This document shows positions 1 through 6,640 of a DNA stretch of 7,058 nucleotides, piece by piece (the stretch's first letter is position 1; each line of letters starts with the position of its first letter). This DNA comes from Candidatus Anaerobutyricum stercoripullorum (GTDB lineage: Bacteria > Bacillota > Clostridia > Lachnospirales > Lachnospiraceae). A program made the position numbers and the translations under genes. The notes below the pieces were generated by a model that was not told where the DNA came from, searched no databases, and saw only the letters and a list, made by a program, of their open reading frames with translations. The stretch covers positions 1-7,058 of the forward strand of contig DXEQ01000240.1 of assembly GCA_019114885.1 (NCBI GenBank). Direction: 5' to 3'.

Positions 1-2
1 CC

Positions 3-206
3 CGGCTTAAAAGAATCGTTCCCACAGAGAAGACGGTGGAGCTCCACGGGCATATCATCGCCAACATCCACTACATGGAGGATATCCTGAAAGAGGGGAT
101 CCCCCGGGAGGATATGGAGACCTGTATGCGTGTGCTGGAACAGATGTCTGCAAATTTAGCCGGTAATGAGAAAGACAGAGGAAAGGAGACAACGAAACAT
201 GAATAG
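3..206 (+). CDS. MarR-family transcriptional regulator, C-terminal end (partial)
   Basis: The frame is open from the window edge and ends in TAG at 204-206, leaving 67 residues of a longer protein. What is visible is a short basic stretch followed by PTEKTVELHGHI and a long amphipathic helix ending in MRVLEQMSANL. This fits the end of the winged-helix wing (the usual 'LT-x-KG' region) and the C-terminal dimerisation helices of MarR proteins. The last residues are charged and probably disordered. The next gene's ATG lies inside this gene (8-nt overlap), so the two are co-transcribed and probably translationally coupled. MarR regulators placed before a pair of ABC half-exporters usually repress that operon and respond to a ligand; that role is inferred from context. 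The DNA-binding domain is outside the window, so the family call rests on the tail and the neighbourhood. Confidence 0.7.
   Translation, partial: RLKRIVPTEKTVELHGHIIANIHYMEDILKEGIPREDMETCMRVLEQMSANLAGNEKDRGKETTKHE
183..188 (+). promoter_or_regulatory. Ribosome binding site that sets the start of the first ABC gene
   Basis: AAGGAG lies 10 nt before the ATG at 199. The reading frame is also open back to an ATG at 166, but nothing like a Shine-Dalgarno sequence precedes that codon, and the 11 extra residues would be highly charged. This site therefore supports 199 as the start. Confidence 0.75.
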
Positions 207-1932
207 GAAGCTGCTTCGTTCTGTCCGCGAGTATAAGCGGGAGACGATTCTTACGCCTGTTTTCGTGGCGCTGGAGGTATTCATGGAGGTACTGATCCCG
301 CTGCTGATGGCGAAGATCATTGACGTAGGTATCATGAACGGAGATATCGGATACATCATCCGGATTGGAATCGTGCTGGTAGCGCTGGCCATGGTATCGC
401 TCTTTTTCGGCGCCAAGGCCGGACAGCTGGGCGCCATCGCGGCGGCCGGATATGCCAAGAACCTCCGGCATGATATCTTCTATAAGATTCAGGATTTTTC
501 CTTCGGGAATATCGACCATTTTTCCACACCGAGTCTGGTGACCCGTCTGACGACGGATATCACCAACGTGCAGATGGCGTATATGTTTACCATCCGTCTG
601 CTGGCAAGAGCGCCGATCATGATCGTCCTGTCATGGATCATGACACTGACCATCAACGTGCCGATCGCGATCATGCTGCTTATCATGGTGCCGATCCTGG
701 GCGGTGTGCTGATCTATATCGCGAAGAAGGCGCACCCACACTTTATTCAGGTATTTGACGAGTACGATGTACTCAACAATACCGTTCAGGAAAATGTCAA
801 CGCGGCCCGTGTGGTAAAGGCTTACGTGCGGGAAGACCATGAGAATGAGAAGTTCGGAAAGATTTCTTCCATCGTATTCAAGCTCTTCACCAAAGCGGAG
901 AAGATCGTGGCCTGGAACTCTCCGATCATGCAGTTTACCATCTATGGCGTGGTGATCTTCATGGTACTGATTGGAGGAGAGGGCATCATCCAGGGAACCA
1001 TGCAGACCGGTGAGCTTACGAGTATCATCGTGTACGCCCTGCAGATTCTTATGTCCCTGATGATGGTTACCTTCGTGTTTGTCATGATCATGATCGCGGA
1101 AGCATCCACAGACCGTATCCAGGAAGTTCTGGAAGAGGTTCCGGAGATGATCGATGACGACAACGCGCTGACAGAGGTAGCCAACGGAGACATCGATTTT
1201 GAACATGTGGATTTCAGTTACTCCGGCGAGGGCGGCAACCTGTCCTTAAAGGATGTGAATCTGCACATCAAGAGCGGTCAGATCGTGGGCGTCATCGGCG
1301 GTACCGGAAGTGCCAAGTCCACGCTGGTTCAGCTGATTCCGAGACTGTACGACGTGACCGGCGGCTGTGTGAAGGTCGGCGGCATCGACGTGAGAAAGTA
1401 TAACCTGAAAGCACTGCGTGACCAGGTGTCCATGGTGCTTCAGAAAAATGTCCTGTTTACAGGAAGTATTTACGAGAACATACGCTGGGGTGATGAGAAT
1501 GCCAGCGACGCGGAAGTGCAGAGGGTATGTAAGCTGGCCCAGGCCGACGGATTTATCCAGGAGTTCCCGGGCAAGTATGACACCATGATCGTGGAGGGCG
1601 GCAATAACGTCTCCGGCGGTCAGAAGCAGAGACTCTGTATCGCCAGAGCATTGCTCAAGAAGCCGAAGATCCTGATCCTGGATGACTCCACTAGCGCGGT
1701 GGATACCAAGACCGACGCATTGATCCGTCAGGCGTTCCGGGAGGAGATTCCGGATACGACCAAGATCATCATCGCCCAGAGAGTTTCCTCTGTGGAAGAT
1801 GCGGACGTGATCATCGTCATGGATAACGGCGAGATCAACGGCATCGGAACCTCAGAAGAACTTCTTAAGACCAACGAGATCTACAGAGAAGTATACGAGT
1901 CACAGGTGAAAGGAGGCGCTGACAATGAGTAA
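199..1932 (+). CDS. ABC exporter half-transporter, degenerate-site subunit
   Basis: A 577-residue type IV (B-family) ABC half-exporter in the cytoplasmic membrane, with a permease domain followed by an ATPase domain. Six hydrophobic segments lie near residues 17-38, 52-70, 137-153, 155-175, 243-260 and 276-300. ATPase motifs are Walker A GGTGSAKST (367-375, with Ala372 in place of the usual Gly before Lys373), Q-loop Gln415, signature VSGGQ (471-475), Walker B ending Asp495 followed by Asp496 instead of the catalytic Glu, and Gln527 at the H-loop where His is usual. The Asp496/Gln527 pair is what is known for the degenerate partner of heterodimeric exporters such as TM287/288, BmrCD and LmrCD. 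The partner is the next gene, whose ATG overlaps this gene by 8 nt. The substrate is unknown; drug or xenobiotic export is inferred from the family and the upstream MarR gene. The start at 199 is chosen over 166 on ribosome-binding-site grounds. Confidence 0.93.
   Translation: MNRKLLRSVREYKRETILTPVFVALEVFMEVLIPLLMAKIIDVGIMNGDIGYIIRIGIVLVALAMVSLFFGAKAGQLGAIAAAGYAKNLRHDIFYKIQDFSFGNIDHFSTPSLVTRLTTDITNVQMAYMFTIRLLARAPIMIVLSWIMTLTINVPIAIMLLIMVPILGGVLIYIAKKAHPHFIQVFDEYDVLNNTVQENVNAARVVKAYVREDHENEKFGKISSIVFKLFTKAEKIVAWNSPIMQFTIYGVVIFMVLIGGEGIIQGTMQTGELTSIIVYALQILMSLMMVTFVFVMIMIAEASTDRIQEVLEEVPEMIDDDNALTEVANGDIDFEHVDFSYSGEGGNLSLKDVNLHIKSGQIVGVIGGTGSAKSTLVQLIPRLYDVTGGCVKVGGIDVRKYNLKALRDQVSMVLQKNVLFTGSIYENIRWGDENASDAEVQRVCKLAQADGFIQEFPGKYDTMIVEGGNNVSGGQKQRLCIARALLKKPKILILDDSTSAVDTKTDALIRQAFREEIPDTTKIIIAQRVSSVEDADVIIVMDNGEINGIGTSEELLKTNEIYREVYESQVKGGADNE
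1912..1916 (+). promoter_or_regulatory. Ribosome binding site of the second ABC gene
   Basis: GGAGG sits inside the 3' end of the first ABC gene, 8 nt before the ATG at 1925. Together with the 8-nt overlap, it points to coupled translation, which would help keep the two subunits at a 1:1 ratio. Confidence 0.75.
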
Positions 1933-3817
1933 ACAGCAGGGAAGACCCGGCGTGACCGGCGGGACCATCAAGACAGCGAAGCGTCTGCTTAAGTACGTGA
2001 CCAGCACATATAAGGTGCAGTTTATCCTCGTTATATTCTGTATCCTGATCAGCTCCGTCGCGTCCATCTCCGTGTCGCTTTCGCTCCGGTTCCTTCTGGA
2101 TGATTACATCATCCCGCTGATCGGAAAGCAGAATCCGGATTACACGGAACTGTATACGGCATTGACCGTACTGGGAACGATCTTCATGTGCGGCGTGATC
2201 GCCACATTTGTGTACAGCCGTCTGATGGTAGTCATCGGACAGGGCGTGTTGAAGCGTGTCCGTGACGAGATGTTCGCGCACATGCAGACACTGCCGATCC
2301 GTTACTTTGATCAGAATACCAACGGCTCCATCATGAGTCTTTATACCAACGATACCGATACCCTGCGTCAGATGATCAACCAGTCCATCCCGCAGGTGCT
2401 GATGTCAGCCTTCACGATCATCGTTACATTTATATCCATGCTGGTGTTAAGCCCGATTCTTACCTTGCTGGCTGTGTTGATGATCGTGCTGATGTTCTTT
2501 GTATCCAAGACTGTTTCCGGCCACAGCGGACGCTACTTCATCCGTCAGCAGCTGGATCTGGCCAACATCACCGGTTTCGTGGAAGAGCGGATGAGCGGAC
2601 AGCGTGTGGTAAAGGTATTCAACCACGAGAAGATGTCCGAGGAAGAGTTTGACAAGTTTAACGAAGAACTCTTCGAGAGTTCCTCCAGAGCCCATACATT
2701 TGCCAGCATTATGGGACCGGTCATCGGTAACATGGGCAACCTGCTCTTTGTGCTGACGGCGGTGTTCGGCGGATTCCTTTCCGTCCTTGGCATCGGCAAT
2801 ATCACACTGGGCGTCATGGCGTCCTACTTGCAGTTTACCAAGAGCTTTACGCAGCCGTTCTTACAGATCGCGCAGCAGTTCAACTCCATCATCATGGCGC
2901 TGGCCGGCGCGGAGCGTATCTTTAACATGATGGATGCGGAGCCGGAGGTAGACGAGGGATATGTCACCCTGGTAAATGCAAAGAAAGACGCCGACGGCAA
3001 TATCACCGAATGTCCGGAGCGTACCGGTCTGTGGGCATGGAAACATCCGCATCAGGCGGACGGCACCGTGACTTACACCGAGCTTAAAGGCGACGTACAG
3101 TTCGACGATATGACCTTCGGTTATGTGCCGGATCACATGGTACTCCACAACCTGTCCCTCTACGCGAAGCCGGGACAGAAGGTGGCCTTCGTCGGTTCCA
3201 CCGGTGCCGGCAAGACGACGATCACCAACCTGATCAACCGGTTCTACGATGTGGATGACGGTAAGATCCGTTACGACGGCATCAATATCAATAAGATCAG
3301 GAAGGCGGACCTGAGACATTCTCTCGGTATCGTACTGCAGGATACCCACCTGTTTACGGGCACGATCATGGAGAATATCCGCTACGGTAAGCTGGACGCC
3401 ACCGATGAGGAAGTATACAACGCGGCGAAGCTGGCCCATGCCGACGGCTTCATCAATATGCTGCCGGATGGCTATAATACGCACTTAAGCGGCGACGGCG
3501 AAGAACTCTCCCAAGGACAGCGGCAGCTCCTTGCCATTGCCCGGGCGGCCATCGCGGATCCGCCGGTTCTGATTCTTGACGAGGCGACCTCCTCCATCGA
3601 TACGAGAACGGAGAGCATCGTCCAGAAAGGTATGGATAACCTGATGAAAGGGCGTACCGTATTTGTCATCGCCCACAGATTATCCACCATCAGAAACAGT
3701 GACGCCATCATGGTTCTGGAGCATGGCCGGATCATCGAGCGCGGTACCCACGACGAGCTTCTCGCACTCAAAGGTACCTACTATCAGCTCTACACCGGTA
3801 AGCTGGAACTGGATTGA
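1925..3817 (+). CDS. ABC exporter half-transporter, consensus-site subunit
   Basis: A 630-residue half-exporter, slightly longer than the usual 570-600. Permease helices lie near residues 33-57, 79-103, 157-176, 178-196, 265-290 and 296-316. ATPase motifs are Walker A GSTGAGKTT (424-432, Lys430), Q-loop Gln472, Walker B ending Asp552 with catalytic Glu553, and H-loop His584, all consensus. The signature is LSQGQ (528-532), where the first Gly of LSGGQ is Gln. In the head-to-tail ATPase dimer this altered signature faces the degenerate Walker motifs of the partner, while this subunit's intact motifs face the partner's VSGGQ, so one composite site should hydrolyse ATP well. Residues about 344-386 form an extra linker between permease and ATPase (contains GLWAWKHPHQADG) that accounts for the added length. 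It is the last gene of the operon and ends at TGA 3815-3817, followed by a terminator. Substrate unknown; multidrug-type export inferred. Confidence 0.93.
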   Translation: MSKQQGRPGVTGGTIKTAKRLLKYVTSTYKVQFILVIFCILISSVASISVSLSLRFLLDDYIIPLIGKQNPDYTELYTALTVLGTIFMCGVIATFVYSRLMVVIGQGVLKRVRDEMFAHMQTLPIRYFDQNTNGSIMSLYTNDTDTLRQMINQSIPQVLMSAFTIIVTFISMLVLSPILTLLAVLMIVLMFFVSKTVSGHSGRYFIRQQLDLANITGFVEERMSGQRVVKVFNHEKMSEEEFDKFNEELFESSSRAHTFASIMGPVIGNMGNLLFVLTAVFGGFLSVLGIGNITLGVMASYLQFTKSFTQPFLQIAQQFNSIIMALAGAERIFNMMDAEPEVDEGYVTLVNAKKDADGNITECPERTGLWAWKHPHQADGTVTYTELKGDVQFDDMTFGYVPDHMVLHNLSLYAKPGQKVAFVGSTGAGKTTITNLINRFYDVDDGKIRYDGININKIRKADLRHSLGIVLQDTHLFTGTIMENIRYGKLDATDEEVYNAAKLAHADGFINMLPDGYNTHLSGDGEELSQGQRQLLAIARAAIADPPVLILDEATSSIDTRTESIVQKGMDNLMKGRTVFVIAHRLSTIRNSDAIMVLEHGRIIERGTHDELLALKGTYYQLYTGKLELD

Positions 3818-3847
3818 TCGATGTTGTTTCATCGGAGTAGAATCAAT
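3813..3847 (+). repeat. Small inverted repeat at the ABC operon stop codon
   Basis: ATTGAT CGATG (3813-3823) is answered by CATCG (3830-3834) and ATCAAT (3842-3847), giving a 5-bp hairpin with loop TTGTTT and an outer 6-bp arm separated by a 7-nt bulge. It overlaps the stop codon. No T-run follows, so it is not a terminator by itself; it may protect the 3' end of the mRNA or be chance. Confidence 0.35.
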
Positions 3848-3873
3848 AATAAAAGATAACAGAATATCACATA

Positions 3874-3920
3874 AAAATGCCCCGGGGCTTTTGGAAACAT
3901 CCAATGCTCCGGGGTATTTT
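3874..3920. terminator. Bidirectional intrinsic terminator between convergent genes
   Basis: AAAATGCCCCGG (3874-3885) pairs with CCGGGGTATTTT (3909-3920) over 12 positions with one G-U pair. Inner pairs GC/GC and TTGGA/TCCAA extend the stem towards an AACA loop. Flanking A and T runs give a U-tract for each direction: TATTTT on the + strand for the ABC operon, and TTTTTAT on the − strand for the kinase gene, whose stop codon is at 3961. Its position between two converging 3' ends fits a shared terminator. Confidence 0.85.
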
Positions 3921-3960
3921 GATGAAAAAATTTGGTTGAGTAAGTCTTTTCAACTCTGTC

Positions 3961-5547
3961 TCAGCATGCATTTTCCTGTGGCAGCTGCAAAGTGGTTTGC
4001 ACGGAGAAGAATCCGTCCGTCTCATAGCTGATATCGAGGACGCTGTGATACCTGCGGGCGACAGATTCCATCTGCGGGATACCGAAACCGTGGGCCAGGT
4101 CGTCGGATTTGCTGGTGAGGAACCGGCCCCTGCGGTCCTGCCGCGGCTTGTCGGCAAAGGTATTTTTGCAGGAAATGGACAGGAAACCATTTTTGACGTC
4201 CGCATGAAACTTTATGGAGCGCCGGTCGGCGTCCTTCACTTTGGCGCAGGCTTCCAGTGCGTTGTCCAGCATGTTCATGAGGAGGATGCACAGATCCTGC
4301 TCCGGCACGGGAAGTTCCTGTGGAAGTTCCGCCCGGGCATCAAAGTGGATGTCGGACTGCGCGGCCCGGAGGGCGGCGTCTTGCAGGATGGCGTTGACGG
4401 TGTAGTTCTTTGTGAAATGAATCTGCGCCTGCCGCTCATCCTTTTCCAGCATATTTTGTAACAATTCTTTAAGGCCGTCCATATCATTTTTCTGACAGAG
4501 CGCGTCCAGAGCGGTGAGATGATGTTTCATCTCATGGCGGAGAGCCGCGCTCTCTTTCATCTTTGTCTCAATGGCATGATAGCTGTCCGTGATCAGCTGA
4601 CTGCGCAGGGAGAGCATCTCCAGATTGCTCTGCTGGGCGGTGAAGGCGCGCATGGTTCCGTAAACGGAGATGGCGGCGCAGACGATGGTCAACCAGAGGA
4701 TCAGCCAGTAGGTCAGTCCGCCGTAGAATCCGTTGTTTATCAGGATGGAAACCTCGGAATTGATGTAGGAAGACAGATAACTGCCCTGCCAGAGTGAAAC
4801 AAGGTAAGCGACGGCCAGTCCGGCGGCGCTCCACGCTGTCACGATCCCCAGGTGCCGGAAAAAGTGTCGGCTTCTGTTGACAAACAGATACAGAAGAAGC
4901 AGAAAAATAATGCCGAGACTGATGGCCGGTCGGCTGAAAAACTGCCAGACGGCTTCCGGGAGAAAACGAAATCCCTGTTCCTGGATCATCTGATAAAAAG
5001 TCAGTCCAAGAGCGGCGCCCAAAAGCGGGAGCAGACGCAGGTCCGGCTGCTGCGACATGACGCCCAGCAGAAACAGACTGGTCACAAGCAGGAAAGCCAG
5101 TGCCGCCGCCCCGGCGGGAAGCGCGGCCCGGTTGGCAAGAGCTGTTGCCTGTAAGTCTGTAAAAAATGTAGGCATGAATCGCAGCAGAGGCGGGAACATG
5201 GCTCCGTAAGAGTCCAAAACGGTATAATCCATAGTGATGGTGCCGGTCGCTCCCTGCGGCAGAGGGATGGTAGCCTGAGACATCAACGCCACATCCTGGG
5301 ACGTAGCTGCCGAAGAACGGTAGATCTCCGTTCCGTTTAAATAGAGGGTGACGGAGCAGCCCGATGTCTCAAAAATGAGAGAGCCCTCCGGCAGTCCTTC
5401 CGGCAGATGGCTGGAGAAGCGATAAGAGCCCTTCGCGTCGCTTGTATTACTGTAGGTGTTCGTCTCAAAAGGAACTTCTGTGCCGTCGGAAAGTATCCGG
5501 ACGGAAGAATCCCAGGTGATATATTCCATATGGCCGTTCACTACCAC
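3961..5547 (-). CDS. GHKL-type membrane sensor histidine kinase, N-terminus separated by an in-frame TGA
   Basis: The open part is 528 codons from a GTG at 5547. Counting from that GTG, residues about 1-125 are a beta-rich, presumably extracytoplasmic domain (several short Ser/Thr-rich strands, LYLNGTEIYR motif). At least five hydrophobic helices follow (145-163, 170-188, 207-223, 233-252, 277-297), then a coiled linker and an H-box LRHEMKHHL with His338 as likely phospho-acceptor. An N-box NMLDNALEA (Asn425, Asn429) and a G-box HGFGI (487-489) complete the ATPase. The RHxMKHH box and compact ATPase match the AgrC/CitA-like GHKL group, whose partners are LytTR regulators; such a regulator is encoded divergently at 5822. 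The signal sensed is unknown. The natural start is very probably ATG 5628, which has a good ribosome binding site, but TGA at codon 17 breaks that frame. No Shine-Dalgarno is visible before GTG 5547 or before ATG 5529. The product may therefore be absent, or made without its N-terminal export helix. The catalytic motifs look intact, so any inactivation seems recent. Confidence 0.85.
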   Translation of the reverse strand: MVVNGHMEYITWDSSVRILSDGTEVPFETNTYSNTSDAKGSYRFSSHLPEGLPEGSLIFETSGCSVTLYLNGTEIYRSSAATSQDVALMSQATIPLPQGATGTITMDYTVLDSYGAMFPPLLRFMPTFFTDLQATALANRAALPAGAAALAFLLVTSLFLLGVMSQQPDLRLLPLLGAALGLTFYQMIQEQGFRFLPEAVWQFFSRPAISLGIIFLLLLYLFVNRSRHFFRHLGIVTAWSAAGLAVAYLVSLWQGSYLSSYINSEVSILINNGFYGGLTYWLILWLTIVCAAISVYGTMRAFTAQQSNLEMLSLRSQLITDSYHAIETKMKESAALRHEMKHHLTALDALCQKNDMDGLKELLQNMLEKDERQAQIHFTKNYTVNAILQDAALRAAQSDIHFDARAELPQELPVPEQDLCILLMNMLDNALEACAKVKDADRRSIKFHADVKNGFLSISCKNTFADKPRQDRRGRFLTSKSDDLAHGFGIPQMESVARRYHSVLDISYETDGFFSVQTTLQLPQENAC

Positions 5548-5628
5548 AAACCGATGAAGCGCCCAGATTATACCGGCTCATATCAGCAGAAATAAGGCGG
5601 GGCAGAGCCACCGAAGGATGCGTTTCAT
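5548..5628 (-). pseudogene. Stranded 5' end of the kinase gene: start, signal-anchor helix and in-frame stop
   Basis: Reading from ATG 5628 on the − strand gives MKRILRWLCPALFLLI, then TGA at 5580-5578 (codon 17), then AGIIWALHRF running in the same frame into the 528-codon kinase frame. The basic start followed by a hydrophobic run is what the N-terminal signal-anchor of a sensor with an extracytoplasmic domain should look like, so this belongs to the kinase. Both sides of the stop are in one frame, so a single base substitution explains it; no indel is needed. One-base neighbours of TGA that would suit a membrane helix include TTA (Leu), GGA (Gly), TCA (Ser), TGC/TGT (Cys) and TGG (Trp). 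An additional in-frame ATG at 5634 is too close to the ribosome binding site to be preferred. Confidence 0.75.
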
Positions 5629-5637
5629 ATACATGTA

Positions 5638-5642
5638 CCTCC
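5638..5642 (-). promoter_or_regulatory. Ribosome binding site of the kinase gene (supports start at 5628)
   Basis: On the − strand GGAGG lies 9 nt before ATG 5628. It is the only good Shine-Dalgarno near the 5' end of the kinase gene and shows that the full gene begins upstream of the in-frame TGA. Confidence 0.8.
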
Positions 5643-5662
5643 AAAAAAAGAATGATAAACAG

Positions 5663-5678
5663 AACACAGATCTCTGTT
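5663..5678. promoter_or_regulatory. Imperfect palindrome at the predicted kinase transcription start (operator candidate)
   Basis: AACACAGATCTCTGTT is a 16-bp palindrome centred on AGATCT with one mismatched pair. It starts about 8 bp downstream of the proposed − strand −10 box, so it covers the predicted start site. An overlapping alternative pairing, AAACAGA (5657-5663) with TCTGTTT (5673-5679), is followed on the + strand by a run of T (8 in total, 5677-5684), so it could also act as a weak terminator for antisense transcription leaving the kinase gene. Either role is inferred. Confidence 0.4.
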
Positions 5679-5686
5679 TTTTTTGT

Positions 5687-5715
5687 AAAATAACATAGAA
5701 TGGACAAATTATCAA
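5687..5715 (-). promoter_or_regulatory. Predicted promoter of the kinase gene
   Basis: On the − strand a TTGATA −35 (5715-5710, 5 of 6 consensus positions) and a TATTTT −10 (5692-5687, 4 of 6) are separated by exactly 17 bp. Transcription would start near 5680, leaving a leader of about 50 nt before ATG 5628. Assigned by pattern only. Confidence 0.5.
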
Positions 5716-5738
5716 TGCGCAAGTCTGTCGGAAGATAG

Positions 5739-5767
5739 TTGCATTTTCTCCCTGACAATACTATAAT
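5739..5767 (+). promoter_or_regulatory. Predicted promoter of the LytTR regulator gene
   Basis: A perfect TATAAT −10 (5762-5767) lies 17 bp after TTGCAT (5739-5744), a weak −35 matching only its TTG. The weak −35 with a perfect −10 would suit an activator-dependent promoter, which is inference. The start would be near 5774, about 48 nt before the GTG start codon. Confidence 0.55.
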
Positions 5768-5798
5768 GACAAAAAATGTAATGACATAAAACGTGACA
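5753..5798 (+). repeat. Four TGACA motifs in front of the regulator gene
   Basis: TGACA occurs at 5753, 5767, 5782 and 5794, the second and third as AATGACA 15 bp apart. They run from inside the promoter spacer to just upstream of the ribosome binding site. They could be binding sites for autoregulation, but the spacing (14, 15, 12 bp) is irregular and the region is AT-rich, so chance is possible. Confidence 0.3.
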
Positions 5799-5807
5799 AA
5801 AGCAAGC

Positions 5808-5813
5808 AGGAGG
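5808..5813 (+). promoter_or_regulatory. Ribosome binding site selecting the GTG start of the regulator
   Basis: AGGAGG lies 8 nt before GTG 5822. This strong site is the reason for accepting GTG as the initiation codon. Confidence 0.8.
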
Positions 5814-5821
5814 TAAAGAAA

Positions 5822-6538
5822 GTGGAAACATATCGGCTGGCAGTCTGTGAAGACGAGAAGAATGTGCGGGAGGAGATACAGGGTCTCTGCGATTCTATTT
5901 TGCGGGATATGCGGATCAAGGGGGACATCACAGCATTTGCATCGGCACAGGAGCTGGAGCGGGAGCTGGACGGCGGACAGGAGTTTGATACGCTGATCCT
6001 GGATATCCAGATGGAAGAAAAAGAGATGAGCGGTATGGATCTGGCGCACCTTCTCCGGAAACGGGGTGACCGCACCGGCATTATCTTTGTCTCCGGCTAC
6101 GAGGAATATCTGCTGGAAGGCTACAGCGTACAGCCGGTACATTTTCTGTTAAAACCGATCAGCAGGGAGAAGCTTGCCGACGCGCTGCGCATCGACTGGG
6201 AACTGAACCACAGCGCCGGAAGCATCATGCTCTATCAGAAGGACAGGGCGGTCATGCTGCCGCTGGAGGAGATCTGCTACATCGAAAGCTCCAATCATCA
6301 TGTCATCGTACATAACGGGGAAGAGGAAAAAGTGTTTTACATGTCGCTGTCGGGGATGGAACAGCTTCTGCCGGCAGAGCAGTTCTGCAGATGCCATCAC
6401 AGTTTTCTTGTAAATATGAGCTATGTAAAAGAGTTCGGGCGCATGTGCCTGTACCTGCAGGATGGCAGACGTCTGCCCGTGGGACGCAAGTACAGCAAGG
6501 ACTTCCAGAAAAGCTTTGTGCGCTATATGAACCGGTGA
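5822..6538 (+). CDS. LytTR-family DNA-binding response regulator
   Basis: A 238-residue cytoplasmic response regulator of normal family length with a GTG start. The receiver domain covers about residues 3-125: acidic pocket Glu10-Asp11, phospho-acceptor Asp61 in LILDIQM, Ser91 after the fourth strand, and Lys111-Pro112 in LLKPIS. The LytTR DNA-binding domain covers about 136-235, with the family marks CYIESSNHH (152-160), FCRCHHSFLVN (188-198) and LPVGRKY (218-224). LytTR regulators bind paired direct repeats upstream of targets, often peptide, toxin or surface-protein genes. Its likely partner is the divergent GHKL kinase; the promoters lie in a shared 193-bp gap, so mutual or autoregulation is plausible. 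If the kinase is non-functional because of its TGA codon, this regulator would be an orphan or take phosphate from elsewhere. The downstream secreted-protein gene is a candidate target by position only. Confidence 0.93.
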   Translation: METYRLAVCEDEKNVREEIQGLCDSILRDMRIKGDITAFASAQELERELDGGQEFDTLILDIQMEEKEMSGMDLAHLLRKRGDRTGIIFVSGYEEYLLEGYSVQPVHFLLKPISREKLADALRIDWELNHSAGSIMLYQKDRAVMLPLEEICYIESSNHHVIVHNGEEEKVFYMSLSGMEQLLPAEQFCRCHHSFLVNMSYVKEFGRMCLYLQDGRRLPVGRKYSKDFQKSFVRYMNR

Positions 6539-6640
6539 AACGTAAACAGCAACGATGCCTGCGAGAACGACATCACCCTCTCCGAATCTTCTGTGTTACT
6601 ATAAAAGAGATGTTTTAAAAAGAGGAAATCTCTGAAAACA
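6539..6640. other. Non-coding gap after the regulator, weak hairpin only
   Basis: No credible gene is seen here. AGAGAT (6606-6611) and ATCTCT (6628-6633) can form a 6-bp stem around a 16-nt AT-rich loop, but no T-run follows, so it is a poor terminator. TATAAA at 6600-6605 resembles a −10 box but lacks a matching −35. I see no convincing terminator for the regulator gene. Confidence 0.5.

Noticed and set aside
166..198. Upstream ATG at 166 as the start of the first ABC protein
   Set aside because: It has no Shine-Dalgarno, would add an 11-residue charged extension, and would overlap the MarR gene by about 40 nt; ATG 199 has AAGGAG at good spacing.
3997..4461. Open + strand frame antisense to the kinase
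   Set aside because: It is a shadow of the kinase coding frame in GC-rich DNA, with no ribosome binding site and no recognisable protein features.
5578..5580. TGA as selenocysteine or a reassigned sense codon
   Set aside because: The codon lies in a hydrophobic export helix rather than a redox site, I see no convincing SECIS-like hairpin just after it, and other genes here use TGA as their stop and TGG for Trp.
5753..5798. Canonical AgrA/LytTR paired binding site
   Set aside because: The TGACA spacings (14, 15, 12 bp) and sequence do not fit the known ~9-bp repeats with about 12-bp spacers, so only a generic repeat is reported.
5465..6142. Long − strand open frame across the intergenic region and the regulator
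   Set aside because: It crosses two real genes and both predicted promoters, and its translation has no domain-like character.
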